From: Casuarius casuarius
Lineage: Eukaryota > Chordata > Aves > Casuariiformes > Casuariidae
Reading direction: 5' to 3'
DNA length: 64,000 bases
Assembly: GCA_003342895.1 (NCBI GenBank)
Contig: PTFA01000276.1
Span: forward strand, 699,632-763,631
The notes beneath the pieces were generated by a model. It worked only from the letters and a program-made list of their open reading frames with translations, searched no databases and was not told the origin of the DNA. This document shows positions 12,528 to 27,109 of the stretch, piece after piece. Position numbers and translations under genes: made by a program. Numbering within the stretch: position 1 is the first letter of the stretch; each line of letters opens with the position of its first letter.

Positions 12528-13981
12528 GTACAAACAATTACATCAAGGTAATTTTCTGTTTGCTTTCAATGAAAACAGGATTGGCTTCTTTATTTTCATT
12601 TATCTAACTTTGACACATAGGATCCTGTAACTGTCTCCAGCTTCCAATATTCCTACAAACCTTTTATGCAGAGGTGAAATGGTACTGCCCATTAAAACAT
12701 CTTACAGGCCGCCTTAGTATGTATACTAACATTGAGATGAATGTATACTAACTTGGCAGAAAAAGAAAATGATTGTCAGATGTTCAGAATCTCTATGCAT
12801 ATCCTTTAAATTAAATAAAAAATAAAGAGAGATTTTCCCATTGTGTTTTTAGACCCAGAGCTTTGGGATCTTTTTTCTGTATGACATTCATATTCTAATG
12901 TCTACCCCATATTAAGTCTTCACATGATGAACCAATTGAGCCAATATTTCTTGAATAAAATTATGGTTTAGCAGAAAACAATCTTTATATGAGCCAAATG
13001 CTTTTCAGTTTGCACTGCCTCTGCTGCTGATCCATCCCTCTCATCCCACACACCATTTGGTTTGGGGCTATGAAGACTCCCCAAATCAAAGTAGAAAAGC
13101 AAAAAACCTAGAGAACATACCTTTCAGCTGCTTTCCACCAGTGATTTATCTCTAACAGTGGGTCACAGCTTTCATCTCCTTCTTTGAGTTTGACAGTTTA
13201 GGAAAAGTAACAGCAAAATTGAGAAAGAAGTGGATTTTCAATTAAAAAAAAAATCACGTGTCTTCCCTGTTAAACTGTACAGTCAAGGCACTCAGCTGAA
13301 ATGTGAGAGACTCAGTTTCATGTCCCTGCTTCAGGTAAATCAATATTAGAGTAACTGAAACTGATTTAACATAAAACCAGGGAGAGATCTATGCTAGAAT
13401 GGGAAATAAGTTTGCTGTCCTGGCATTCAATAACACAAATCGAGGTTCATACCTTTGCTTTGAACCAAGGTTTTACACAAACTATCTAAGTGCCCTTCTT
13501 AATAAGGTATTTTGGGGTAGCTTCCTTTCTTTCTTTTTGGCCAGAATATCTTTTGTAGATCTGAGAAATTTTTCCTATGAATGTTGTAAGAAAAAAGAAC
13601 ATGACAACCTATAGTCTATGGCCTGGATTTTAATTTCCACAAAACTGAAAAAAAAGTCCTGACTGGTTCCACCTCCAATGGAGTATAGATATTACAGGGA
13701 GGGAAAAAAAAAAAAAAAGAACAATGACTAAAAGATTTCCAACTATTCCATCACTACATTTACAGAAACTTGTTCTAAATTCAACTTTTTGAAAAGTTGC
13801 TATTTTCCACAGCGTCTTTACTCTTCAGAAAGCTTAAGAGAGGAAATACAATTTGCACTTGGCTCCAAAAGAAGTGGCCTGCCAGGACTCAAGAATGTCA
13901 GTATGGCTGCAGAGCTTTATTTTTTTTTCTTAATCAGCATGCAAACTAGAAAACCTATGTAAAGAAAAGATGCTCCCTTTC

Positions 13982-14004
13982 AAACTGTTTTTGTCAAACA
14001 GTTT
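13982..14004. repeat. Short perfect hairpin
   Basis: Arms AAACTGTTT (13982-13990) and AAACAGTTT (13996-14004) are reverse complements around a TTGTC loop. Function unknown; it may be chance. Confidence 0.6.
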
Positions 14005-17000
14005 TCAGGAACCAGGAGGTATACGTGTATGGGAGAGATGACTTTTTCTGTTCCATACAGAGCCTATATGAAATCAGCATTCACAAATAAAAACGTCTCT
14101 CTCTTGCTCCTTCTCTTTTTTTTTTTTTAAGTCATAATTGAATTGTGGTTCCATATGCTCCATGGCAGCTTCAGTAAGGCGATAAAAAAAGAATTTGTTA
14201 CTCTATTGCTTAGCAATGTTGTTTTGTTTTGGGGCTGCTTTGCCATTTCCGATGCCTTTGGCAGAACTGAGATTGCAGTCCCTGTGTACCTCTTGTTCTT
14301 TTTACCAAATACATTTAACAGGACTTTTTAAAAAACAACTAAGGCTAGTTAACAGTAATAAATACACTGCAAATAGAAATGTAGTATCTAGTACACCCTT
14401 GATCCGAGATGCGTGATCTTACTGGTATAGAAAGTGTAATGGAAGCTCTAGACATTCAGCATGCTTAAAAATTCAGTCACTTAGTCAAGAGACTAAATAC
14501 AGATGTAAGTACTCATCGATTTATAATTTGCCTCTACAATGCCATTCACCAACTTCTTACAACAAACTATATTTTTTCTGATTGTAATTCCTTTTTCCAC
14601 CTTCCCAATTTTGTGTGTGGCAGAGGCTGCCCTGTACCAAAATCTGTTGCTGAGAAAATTATGTGCTTTTCTGATGGAAAGAAATTCTGACGGAATTCTG
14701 TTCTGGGAACGAAGGCCTGGAAGGCCTGATGTAAACAATGACCTGGATTGCTGTGGCCCGTTTGCACAGTCTTTTTTTTCTTAAATCATTTTCACTACCA
14801 GTGGGTTGGCAGCAAGTGGTAGGCTAGTAGGAAGGAAGGCGAAAGAGAGCCTGAGGCCATTTAGAAAAGAGTTCAACAACCTTCTTCAGTGGGAATCATT
14901 TTTATAGTATTTTAGCATTTTCCAGCTGGACTTGAATGCATGTTTACTCATACAGCTTCAGGCTTCTCCTGCAAGGTCCAGATTCTAGTCTCTGTCCAGA
15001 TACACGATTATCAGAGTCCATTGTCCCTCATCTTTTTTCCAAGATTTTTTTTCTAAGAATCTCCTGGTTTATCAGTTTCATATGCTAATCTTCTGACAAG
15101 TGATCCACTGGAAATGGAAGAGGGACAGCTGGATGATTTGCAGAGCTAACCAAACTATCTGCATTTTGCCTCCTTCCACAACTCCTCTTTGCCACTTTAG
15201 CACTCCTCACAAAGAGTTTGATACTTGTACTGGCAGCTTGCTTCTCTGGAGTGAGCAGCAAGTGGCAGATGCAAAGTCTAAAGAATTAACTCCCCCAAAG
15301 ATGTTGGTACTGTGTCTGGATCAAAAATTTTACAGATTGCATAGTTTCATGGAATGTAATTGTTCATTTCTCCTTATGGAGCTTCATCAGGTCCTGTGGG
15401 TTTCCTGGAAGTTGGAAATGGAAAGAAATATATTCGGAGAAGGGTAGATGCATCTTCCCTCCTTGCTCTCTGCAGCAGCATCCTGATCAGATGAGGGCTG
15501 ACTGCCCAGAATGAGAAGGTAGCTAGATGATGGACCCAAGATGATTCCTGATAGCTGACAGTCTGTTACAAGGCTCTCTCTTTTTCCACTGGTTAATACG
15601 TTACATAGTGAGCTGCTGGAGAATCATGCTCTTCCCATATACCTTCTAATGGGCTAGGAGAGAAATAGACTTTCCTGTTTTTAATTTTTATATTAGGACT
15701 TTTCCTTCTAACATGATTCAGTGGGATTCTGCAAAATTTCTTTTACAATTTTACAATGTGAATGGCTAATACTTGTATTACTGGGAAATAATTCATGTAC
15801 CTATCATTCCATGTTTATAGGGAAGGCTTTGGAAAACTTTGCAGAGAAAAACATTTCCTGAACTGAGAATTTTTCATTAATTTGAATGAAAGGCTGCTGC
15901 TGGCAGCGACCTGCTCACAGTGCAGGTAAAACTTTGACTCTGGTAACCTTGATGGAAAAGACGTATGCAATAGGGACCATTTCTTGCCCTTCAGCTTCCT
16001 CTGGACACTTCTGTAAGAAAAAAAAAAAAAGATGTGCTTCCCTCAGAACTGCCTCAGAAACTAAATAAAAAATATTTTTGAATGTATTAGCTTTGAAAAG
16101 AAAATCTTCAGAGCAAGCTGTGCCACAAAGGAAGAGTCTGGATAGAGGCTGTCTTAAGGCCTGGCTCAGAGCCAAAGATAGGTCTGTTTTCAGTTACAAT
16201 AGGGCTCAGGAACACCCCGTTGTGAATACAGCTTGAACTAGAAGGTACTGAGCAAAGTACTGATATGGGGAGGAGAACAGAAGAAATGAAATAGAAAATA
16301 TAAAAGAGAAAGTCAAGAACAAAATATAGAGAAAGAAAACTTAGAAATGTGCTTGGAGGGAGACAGAAAAAAGAAATAGACACAAAATCTCTCAAAAAAA
16401 TATAAGATTTTTTAAATGGTATGACCTAATGGTGTGAACATGACAGAAGTAAAAAAAGACAAAATAAAAGTCACTTCTTTCCAAAATAAAATGGTATTTT
16501 TTACCACTGAATATAGATACAAATAAATTGACTGAGATTTTAAAAACCTAGTGCATACTGTAACAAGTGTCTTTCTTGTATTTAGGCTATTAAATATACA
16601 TAAATTTTTCATATCTTGATTAGTATATAAAAGCAGTAGCATGCTATTTGTACTTAATTACATATCACTATGCCAAAATGGGAAAACAACCTCTTTCTAA
16701 AACATAAGATATCTTCTCTTCTTCTTTAATTATCAAATATTTTGGAAAGGAATAACCATTATAAACAAAAACATTTCTATTTTAATATCTAGCTGTAATA
16801 CAGAATATTAGTAAAGTGTTCAGATGATTACTGACTGTTTAAGTTTAGTCAAAATATGCAGTTAATGAACTATGACATTTTGAACATCATAGCATTGTCA
16901 GTAAATTTATGCAAAAGATTTCCTTAACTATCCAAAAAGCAGACATAAATCTTCAAAATACATTTTCAAGACTAAGTATAACATCCTAATTAATATACCA

Positions 17001-20000
17001 AAAATAATTGCATTTGGTCTGATTCAGACTAATTTGTAGCTTATGGACAATTATGTAATTTGCTAATAATTCGCTAAGCTCCCACATCTGATGTTTTTTC
17101 ACATAAAACTTATCACTGACATAAATATGCGTATTTATTTTAAAACCACATACTCGTATAACTTAAATGTCATATACCACTACAAATTTTTATGTTTAAA
17201 ATGTTAAATGTTTAAAAATGAAACACATGAACTTCTTCAGTTTGATCATATTGCTCTCTAAATTTTTCTAGGTGCTTCTACTTTTGAAAGTTGGCAGTGA
17301 GTTTGTTTTCTGTCCCAGGATTAACTGCATTCTGACTACCTTGCAGATTTGGATTTCTGACTAATCGCCGCTTGAAAAAAACCTTGCTAAATGTTGCAAA
17401 GAGAATTTTGTCAAACATTCATGACAATGTTTTTTTTGTACTAGGCTCGTAAATATTGCTGCTGCAGTAATCCAGTGGGACGGTTTCATCCCTGGTGTAA
17501 CCCCACAGGCAGTCCTGTCCCTAGTGGAAAAGAATTGCATCAGGAATTAATTTGGTTGAGCAAATAACTCTCTCTGGATTTAAGAGGAAGGTTTACATCT
17601 AACTCCTGATGGTTCTAGACAGAGTGAGCTGCTCTCTGTAGAGCGTTTCCGGCATGGTGTCGGAGGCTTCCCGCTCTAAGGACTGCTCTTACTATGGATT
17701 GATCCTATTGGGAGTCTGTCTGCCCTCTCCCAATTTTGTGGTTTAGTTTAGGTGACTCTTGGCTCCCTAAAGAAGAGCTGCTTTTCTTGTGATAATTCAT
17801 GGTTGACATAGAGATGTAATATTCCATAAAGTTAGTATCTGTGTTACATTATAAAATGTCAACACTGCTGCAGCTACATTTTTCTTGATGTAGAACAGTC
17901 ACTGTTTGACTAATTTAGTCAAGACAGAGTTGTTATTCTCAAGGTCAGTTCCAGTGTTACTGAACTGTAACCCATATGCGAGAGCTTGCTTTCTGAGTTA
18001 ATCATCTCAAAGTTAGCAGTCAAGAGACTTGCAAATGTTCTTTAAATTCAGCTTTGTTGTTACTGCCCACGTCAGCCCTATTTGTAGGAGGAAAGTTACA
18101 TAAGAACTCGTATGTTGTTAGCAGATTTCTGCTGAGACCCTCACACGGGCAGTTACAGAACTATTTTTATACCTTTGCCAGCTCTTCAGTATTTTATCTT
18201 CACAAATCATAGACTACATGTGATGCTGCCAGAATCCTGTCATATATAAGGGACTTTGATCAGGTTACACTATTTTTGTCAAGCTTGCACTCAGTCAGGC
18301 AAAGAATACTGTGCAGCCTTAGCCCTTGTACGCCAAGAACATCAAAACTAAGCTCCTGTTTACAATCAGGTTACTCTGCAAGGTTAAAGCAAGCTGGGAA
18401 ACTCCTTGATCACACACTTTTGATAAACATTAATTGGGTGACACTATTATGTGTACTTGTTTCCTGATTTTTACAGTAACTGCAATTACTAAGTCAAGTC
18501 AGCATTCATCTGAGTGCGTCTATCTATAGTGCCGATATTTCAAAAGGTAGCAGGTCTTCTGTGTGTTCAGTAAAAGAAGAGAAACACCACAGGGAATAGG
18601 AAAAATATCATTGATTTCAGTTGGGTTAAACTCTGTATCTCATTTATGCAAATTATGACAGATTATAGCTCCATTTTCTTTTTTAAAAAATATTATTATA
18701 TATAACCGGAAATAATAAAGTTTGTCTAATTATAATAAAAAATAACTTGTACGGGATTATACATCTATGTGAAATGCAACCAACATGCCATAACAAAGAG
18801 TTCCTCTCTAGAAAGTTTTCAACTATGATAGAAAAGTCTAGTTCAATTTTTAATTTGCAAAACATGTAGGAGGACTATTTTGGCCAGATTATCTAACTTT
18901 AAATTCAGCTCAGTTGAACAGTTTCACCTTTCTGTGAAGAAACACACACCTGTTTCCTTTCTATTAAGCAACTTTATACATGTTTACCTCAGCCTTTGGA
19001 TTATTCTCTTAAACACAACAAAGTCATTAGCTAGTTTTGCAGTGTTGCAGTTCAGTGTTACATGTTCCTGGACCTAATCAAAATACAGCTTTCAAGAAAA
19101 TACAGACTTCCCCAAACAAACCCCTCTAATAGTAAAATAGACACAACTCTGAAAAGGGATGATACTAAAATAAATGCATACTGCATATTTAAATAAAAAG
19201 CTAGATGCAACTGCATCAGGTTACGCACAAAAAGTTAACTTTCTAAGTTAACACTTGCTCTTCAGAAACATGTATTAATGCAGTAATTTAGCCCTAAGAG
19301 CTTTGCAGTCAGTACAAATACACAGAAAACTGAACAGTTCTGTTAAATAAGAGCAAAAGATGTACCAAAGCTGAACTATTATATAAAATATCAATTTATT
19401 CTAAACACTAAAATTAGTTTTGGGGGTAACTTAGAATTCTGGCAAAGATGTCTCTAGGAGAGCAGGACACCCAGGGCAATGACTTACCTCGGCACCAGTC
19501 AGAATTCCCCAGGGCTCTGCTAAAACAAAGCAAACGCGTTTTATAATCCTCAGGAAACTTGAGCAACTGATTGTTGGGGAAATGATATATTATAAGTAGT
19601 AAATGTATTTATCAAGTAAACTGCAACATTAATCTAGTTTAATTTGTATTTGAAAGCATGTCTGCCTGAAACAGCCTCCAGCAACTCATATAAATGCGAC
19701 CTAAATTACAATTACAATAGAAATACCACCAAAATTACATTTATCTTGGCTAACTATAACCCAAAAGCTCGCTTGGAAGCACCTGCAAGCAGTATTTGTT
19801 GCCAAATAGAGAAGGCAAGATTATGTTTCATTTGACACAATAAATTTTGTAAAGTACAGAATTTTAAACTTTTGCAGAACAAAGAACTTTTTGTAACCGT
19901 GGCTGATTATAATTATGAGTAGTTCAGCACTGCTGAGGTACCTTGGAATGCTCATTGTTTAACCTGGAAACAATTTGAACTAAAACGTAGCGCTAGTATT

Positions 20001-20593
20001 GCCCGAGAATATGCACAAAAAAAGTGTCTCACTGGCTTAATCACTAAAATTTTGCCTTTGGGAATCAGTGAAAGCATTCCGATCAAAAAGATACTATGCT
20101 AAAACATTCTGAAGCAAAATAAATAAATAAGCAAATAAAATAAAAATCCAATAACGAAAAGCCTCAGACCCAGAAAAAAACCCCAAAACACTGAAAAAAA
20201 TTACGTTCTCTCAGAAAGCACATAAAATGGCTATCCTTCATGAAAGAATGATAGATATGGGATGTACTGGAGGCATAAAGTGCAAACAGGTGCAAGGTAT
20301 CAATGCTTTCCAGGACTCAGTTTTATTTACTGTTAATCAGACCTTTCCTTATTTTATATTAAAAAAAATCTTCAAATACAATTAAGATAAAGAAAATGCA
20401 GTACTGTTCTATTGAAATGCTACAGAGTGTCCTAGGATTTAAGGTACACTCATTTTCCCAAGGTTTTATGCCTGTTACTAGTTATAACACTCTTCATTAG
20501 CATCACCTGTTCTCTCTCAAAAACAAAGCAAAAAGCTCATCTATGTTTCTGTCAGAACTTTATATCCAGAAATGTTATGCCAGTCTTTTGAAA

Positions 20594-20614
20594 TCATGAT
20601 TCTTCGAATCATGA
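20594..20614. repeat. Short perfect hairpin
   Basis: Arms TCATGATTC (20594-20602) and GAATCATGA (20606-20614) are perfect reverse complements around a three-base loop. It lies in otherwise plain intergenic DNA. Confidence 0.6.
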
Positions 20615-21182
20615 CTTTCGTTGCAGCAAAATGCAGACAAATACAACAGCTAATTATAAAGCCACCATCAAAACTAAACAAAGCAATATAGTTAATTTGC
20701 TAGGAAAGGATAACAGAAAATTTGTACCAGTCTCAATCTTTTGCGTAGTTGAGTTTGTCAAAGCAGATGTGATCTGTGCTTCCTTATAATCTTGTAATAG
20801 TACCTACAGGAAGGTGTTTGCGTTGCTAGATCAATTTCTTTACAATATGAAGCTTGTCAGAACTGTGCCTAGGGAGGAGAGAATCACAGGCTCTACACTG
20901 TATGCACAATCTTAAAGAACTGTTACGGTACAATACATCATGTTTTCTCCTTCACTTAGGTCAGTTTGGATTCCATCAAAGCTGAATGGCAAGTAGCACT
21001 CCCTCAGATTGAGATTTTCTCACTGAATCAATCAGAAACTAAAGCGCCATTTTCCCAAATTTGGCTTCTGATTAGCAGGCAATCATTTATCCGTGATTAA
21101 TGTCCTGGATGGTGACAGGGTGGTGAATGATATCATTTTCTTGACAATATTAAAGGTGCAGCCACCAGCTCAATACTGTGAG

Positions 21183-21263
21183 AATATAAATTAGATGAAG
21201 AATATGAATTAGATGAAGATGAATTAGATGAAGATGGAGAATATGAATTAGATGAACAATAAG
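21183..21263 (+). repeat. Degenerate GAATATGAATTAGATGAA minisatellite
   Basis: Four or five imperfect copies of a GAATATGAATTAGATGA-type unit, some shortened to GATGAATTAGATGAA. In one frame the repeat reads as acidic ELDE-type units, but a TGA stop lies immediately before it and a TAA ends it. It is therefore non-coding tandem repeat. Confidence 0.85.
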
Positions 21264-24200
21264 CCTACTGCTTATCTGATGCTTTGCAAAGGAGACTGAG
21301 CAGAGTCTCAGAGCTGTGAGGGTTTTTAAGCAGTGTCAGTACTCCAGACATATGGGCCTAATCAAATAATGCAAACCCAGCCAAGTGCAATACTGTTTTA
21401 CCCAGTAACAACCAATGTCAAAAAAACCCCTGTCCTTATTACACTCTTCATTGTTGTCATGGCATGTATCTTGATCACTATTGGTTACTATAGAATAAAT
21501 AAAGATTTGTTGTGGTTTACCAAGAGGCTTGACTGACACTTCTCAAGAATGTCCTGTTACGATCAGTCCATTTCTCAGAGCAATGAGAGTCCTAGGACAG
21601 TACTGTAGGCTGGCACAACTGTGCATCTCAGGTATACTTCTCATAGCTCAGATGGATAGCAGTGTGATACAAATAGCCTCTAAGCCAAAAACTTGACTCT
21701 AGAAAGACAGAAACAAGTATCACCATTTAGAATCTGTGGTAACATATGTAATGTTCAGTCTCCTGTGATTGAGGATATTACAAAGTTTTGTTTTCTTTTT
21801 CAGAATAAGAAAGTAAGAAGAATTTTTGCTTACATTTCTGTACGACCTCTCCTACAACTCCAAAGTAAATCAAAGCAACCATTTTTTTTTAATAATAAGC
21901 TCTTTGAAAAGTTATTGACAACTGGTGTGCAAAAATTGCCATGTGAGCATAAAATGTAGTATGATTGCCATTGCTGACAAGGTTCACTGTTCAAGTGTCA
22001 GCTATGATCTCTAACTACATCCTGTGGAAACGGGGTTTCCAAAAGTCAGCTTCAGGACAGTTTTAATGTGATTCATGCTCAGGTCATGAAACCATACAGA
22101 CAAGGCAATCAATTATTTTAAGGACAGACAGACATTGTCTTCAGCTGGCATCCCAGACACCTCCAAATAGGAAACTGAACTGTTAGCCAAGCATCAAGCA
22201 GCCGTACCAGAATTCTTGTGAATATGAAAGAGCTGGGAATAGAGGTCTGAATAATCTGGGTACCTTCTCTTGGATCACTGTTGCCTGAACTTCTAAGTTC
22301 TCAATTTCTCTATCGATTTTCTATTATATATTATCTATTTTCAAATGCTCTAAGTTCTCCAAAATCCACTTTTAGAAGACGTGTAAGTTACTGGCAGCCT
22401 GTAAGACAACAAATACATCTGGGGAAGATGAAGATTTCCAAAAGAGATGGGGAGGAATTAATTTTCTCCTGAGCCATCCTTGACTGCAGTGAGAAATTAC
22501 TCTAGATCCAGTAAAAACTATCTAGATAAACATTACCTGTAAGTAGTTGTAAATGCCTTTTTTTTCCCCCCCAAGATGTATGACAAAGCTTCAGTCCAGG
22601 ACTTAGGAAAAAGTGAAACCAGAGGACTTATAGCATAGTTATGGAAATCCACAGGTGGTCTATGTGCTGCTGTTCATGTCTTGGACCTCGCTATGGGATG
22701 CTTTCTAGATTTTTATTTTTGGTGTGTGATATTACTGCCGTATCTGATACATTAAGATCAACGAACTGTTTTCAAAGACATACTTCATGACCAGGCAAGG
22801 GCTTGTTCATCCATGCTAGTATTCTTGGTCTCAACAGTGAGGTGTTTTTTATTGTTTTTCTTATCGCTGCTTTTTGTTGATGTTCCACAAATGTTTTAAT
22901 GAATTGGCATTGTCTTTATTTTTTTCAAGCTGGATGTATTTGTACTGCTTTATAAATACAGCACTGGGCGTGTGAAATAGAAGACATGATCTCTTTGTCA
23001 GAGTTGATGCTAATGAGATTAGTGTCAAAATCATAGGCTCCAAAGTATAACTAATTATAGACATGTTGGCATCAAGTCACGTTGCCTTTTATATTGCTTT
23101 CCACTGGAATTACCGATGTCTGACTTTGTTGTAAGGGTAACTGTTTCCTAAATTCTGGCTGAAGTGATAAGAGTAGCTTAAGAGCTGTGTCTGGATATTC
23201 AGGTGTAAAGAGAGCAAGAGCAATGGCTGTAGCATTTTTCAGAGGCGTGTCCTCTCTTCGGACAGAAATACATTTGCTATGTTTGTTGATTAACGACATG
23301 AAACATTTACGGCAGACTAATTCCTGTCACTAACAATAGCTGAAGAGGGGGGAACATCTGGGTCTATGGCTGAGAATTCTGTAACTTATTTGGGGGAGGA
23401 AGTACCTAAAATCCTGTTTCTGGAAATGCATTATTTTTAAATGAATATTTTTCACTGGATATTTTTAGTTAATGAAACAGTGAACAGGCCAGATACTGAT
23501 CCAGATTGTGGCTCTTTGCCCTGAGCAATAAAAAGGAGATTTTCAATGCCATCCTGACCTCTCCCTTGCACTAAAGCATGAGGGATGTATATAGCTTTAA
23601 AAAAAAAAAAGCTGTTCAAAAGGTTATGAACTTAGATACATAAGGTACAAAAGTATGTACAAGCAGAATATACACATGCAAAATAAAAAATTTCTACAAA
23701 GCTGGACAGAATACTTAAATGAGAGATGTAATACTCAATGGCAGATTTAAATCCACTTTACAGGTCTGTCCTCTCTACTGATGCTTCATAGCACCACGAC
23801 AATTTATCCTAAGCAGTAGGAAATATGAAAACAAGCCTGGGGAACACGGAATATGGAGGAATATGGTACACAAAAAAAAAAAAGCGGTATTAAATGCATC
23901 CTAAAGGAACGTCTGTTGTGTAGACATCTATACTGCAAGTTGCTCAGTATAATTCATCTATACAAAAATAAGTGCTAACAGAAAATGTCTATTGATAGTA
24001 TCCAGGACTGGTCAGTATTATGTCTGGCAAACAAAATGATATTCTACTTCACATGATAGGTAGTTACAGTGTGAAACTGTCACAGGATATTCTGTATATT
24101 AAAAAAAAAACAACAACAAGGATTCAAAAAATGGTTAGAAGGCTTAGTTAAAGAGTTCTTATTAATAGTCATGACAAGCCATATCTTCTTTTCCCAATAC

Positions 24201-26970
24201 AGGGCTCTCTGCCTGGCCCACACAGCTGAAATGGAGAACACTGTTTCGTTTTGGAAACCTGCAAGATAAATGGAAGCAAGCACCTGTTAAGCTGTTCTAG
24301 TGCCTTAAGTTTTACTACGATAGGTGAAAATCTCACCTCTTTCCTCTGATCCCTTGTGGCTTTTTCAATATGAAGTGTTTCTTAGCGGGGTATTAATTTC
24401 TACACTAACAAATGCATTTGATACAATTGTATAAAGAAGGTAAATGCAGATTGCTTATTGTTGGCTCTTGACTGAGGCCAAGTACAAAAATAATTATTGT
24501 GAAGTGACAGAGGGGTCCAACTAATTGAACCTAACAATACAGAATACTTGAACTATCCACTAAAAGGTCACAGTCAAATCTTACTCAGGCTGGTAGCTCT
24601 GAATGTTCATCAACCTTTGTCTTTTTTTTTTAAGCTAGCTTTGAGGAGTTAAAAATTAACATTAAGGAAAACAAACCCTTATTTCACAGGACACGCATCG
24701 TAGAGTCCAGTATCAGCATTTACAGAAGTGTTAATCCCAGTTAAACAACTGTCAATTTGACAAGCAAGAAGAAGAAAAAAAAAAGTTATCCTACTTGGTC
24801 TTTAGATCTACTCCTCAGCTTTCCTGATGGTTGAGCCTACTGATGGAAGATCTTATTCCAGGCTTTCCTCATAAGGAAGATCTGTTTTTCATTACTGCCT
24901 TGAAATTCTTCACTGTATTTGCCAGGATTCTTCTGGGAACTTGCATTTTCAGCAATGAGAGGAAATAGGTTATGGAGAGCTTTTCTTTTGCAATAGAAGG
25001 ACTTAACTGAGCCTAAGGAAACAACTCGACATGGAAGTACTGGGTTCTGAGCATGCCCTAAGCCTGAGCAGAAAGGCTTTCTGGAATACAGTAAGACAGT
25101 GTGTAGCCATATGAGGATCTTCAAGGAGTCTGTCACAGCTGTGTAAGGAAACGTATAAGAATCAGGTCATGTGTAGAGCTATACTTCACAATGTATACCT
25201 CTAAGGTCCAGCAAATAGCAGGATAGGGATTTCTAGAACTGCAGGTTGTCCATTTTGTATAATAGTCACTCAGGACCCTAACTTCCATAAGTCTGCTTTT
25301 TTGGAAGATTTATATTTAACCCTTACACAGCATCCTACTGCAGGGAGTTCCACAATTTAAATTAAAGCTTTATATGAAGAAGTGCTTTCTTATAGGCCTC
25401 TTCTGACAGTTTATTTGGATAAGATAGTTTTTGTGTTATGAAAAATAATGAATGTTTCCTATTCATCTTCTCTACAGCACTCTGTTATAGATTGTTTATA
25501 TGGTCTCTTTTTATATACATATATACACGTACACACACATATATAAATATATATGAGCGCTTTCTAAAAAAACTAGAGAAACTACTTTGTTTTTAACATT
25601 TTCTTTTCTCCTACTTACCACCCCCACCACAGAAGCAGACATCCAGGGTCAGTGAAATACTTGAGCTTTATAATATTAGTAATAAGATAAAAGGTAGTAT
25701 AATACAAGGTATTTAAAACAGATGAAGAACAAAAAAATCCAAAGAGACAATGCCAGAAAGCTGAGCTAAAAAACCCTTAGCTATTTGAATAATTAAGTAA
25801 CAAAACCGGCAGATAAATGTGTAACTGCATTCACTCAAAAAACACGAGACAGTGAATTTTTTGTTTAACATTTAGTAAGGCTTAAAAAAGTTAATTAAGC
25901 TAGAACTTGCACTGAATTGTTCCCCCTTCATCACCGAAGTGTCCTTGTATCATCGGCTAAGCCCTCACATGAAATACTCTGTTGAGCCCTGTGCAGGTAG
26001 TCTTTCATAGCAACAAACAGCTTAATTTCCCTTCAATCATTGCACATTTAGTTTCTTTACTTGTATTACCCTTTATTTTTCTAGGAACTGAAAAATTAAT
26101 AGTGTTTATACCCCTTCCTGAAAACTGAATATACTGAATATTGGCTAAACTGAAATCTGGTTAATGAAAGGCATGTTTTATTTCCCAAGGTTATCCTCCA
26201 AGCAGATCTGCAGGAGTGGAACTTCCAGCTTCAATTCCAGGGTTAATTGGAGACTACTTGTGTGAAATTAGGCAAATTGTTATCTGTGCACCTAGGGACT
26301 ACAATAATGAGATCTATACAAAAGCAGATTAAGGAGACAATAGAATGCCGTTCAGAAAGTAACTATCAGCTGATCTAACTTACAAACTGTAGAAATTTAC
26401 AGAACACAAAGATGTATTATAAGCCTTGATAAATCAGTTCTGAAAAGTAAAGGCACATGCTATTAGGCGATATAACATAACATAAAAAGGGTCTGTTTAG
26501 GAAGCATATGGTTGTAGATCTGCATGCTGAACATCTTCAGCCCTTTGCACAGCAAGATGTGTCAGCTCTTCTAAATGTTTATTTTGAAACCAAGTCATGT
26601 TTTCCAGAGGTTTTGCAAACAACATATTGTTGAAGATGCTACTTCACTGGTAGTTCTAAATGTCTCCAAGGCTTCATATGAGGGAGTTTTGATTCTCTGA
26701 GTGCAACAAAATACTAAATGAAATTGAGGTGAGTTAACTCAGTCTAAGAAATGAATATAAAAAGTCACATGTAAAATACAATCTTTAAAGTCAAAAGGAC
26801 GGTTAGACTTCTTTACTTTTCTTTATCTCAATTTGCATCTTATTTAAGCAACTGAAAAAAAATCAGAATGCAAATCTTGGCATCACTTGCAATAAAACTG
26901 AAAAACAATTGTAGCTATGAGCAGCTGAAGTTGAAAATTGTCTTTTTTCATATTTCACACTCTTACCAAA
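21264..26970. other. Intergenic DNA downstream of CENPK, no gene seen
   Basis: AT-rich sequence between the minisatellite and the CENPK 3' end. It contains A-rich runs (for example 23601-23612 and 23871-23883) and a mixed AT/AC microsatellite. Part of the last kilobase may be CENPK 3'UTR. No other gene is recognisable. Confidence 0.45.
25511..25555. repeat. AT/AC microsatellite
   Basis: Alternating TATATACATATATACACGTACACACACATATATA-type sequence, an imperfect purine/pyrimidine alternating tract. Confidence 0.85.
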
Positions 26971-26977
26971 TGCATGT

Positions 26978-26983
26978 TTTATT
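26978..26983 (-). other. CENPK: Candidate CENPK polyadenylation signal
   Basis: On the minus strand this reads AATAAA, about 127 bases after the CENPK stop codon. A second AATAAA on the same strand lies at 26578-26583. Which one is used cannot be told from sequence alone. Confidence 0.4.
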
Positions 26984-27109
26984 ACAAAAGAAAATCTATC
27001 CAACAGGAAGAGGTTGCTGATATGAAAAAAAGTTTACAATGAAACATAAGTACATCTTCCCAGTAAGTAAGAGCACTGGCGTTTTGTTTTAAAGCAAATG
27101 AAGTTTTCT

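Larger units (their letters stand above)
12534..21180. other. Intergenic DNA, no gene seen
   Basis: About 8.6 kb of AT-rich DNA with homopolymer A runs (for example 13704-13718 and 16019-16031) and two short perfect hairpins listed separately. Open frames are short and unrecognised. No RNA gene was identified. Confidence 0.45.

Noticed and set aside
15100..15447. 115-codon frame in intergenic DNA
   Set aside because: It begins with a GTG rather than ATG, has no recognised family and lacks splice or promoter context.
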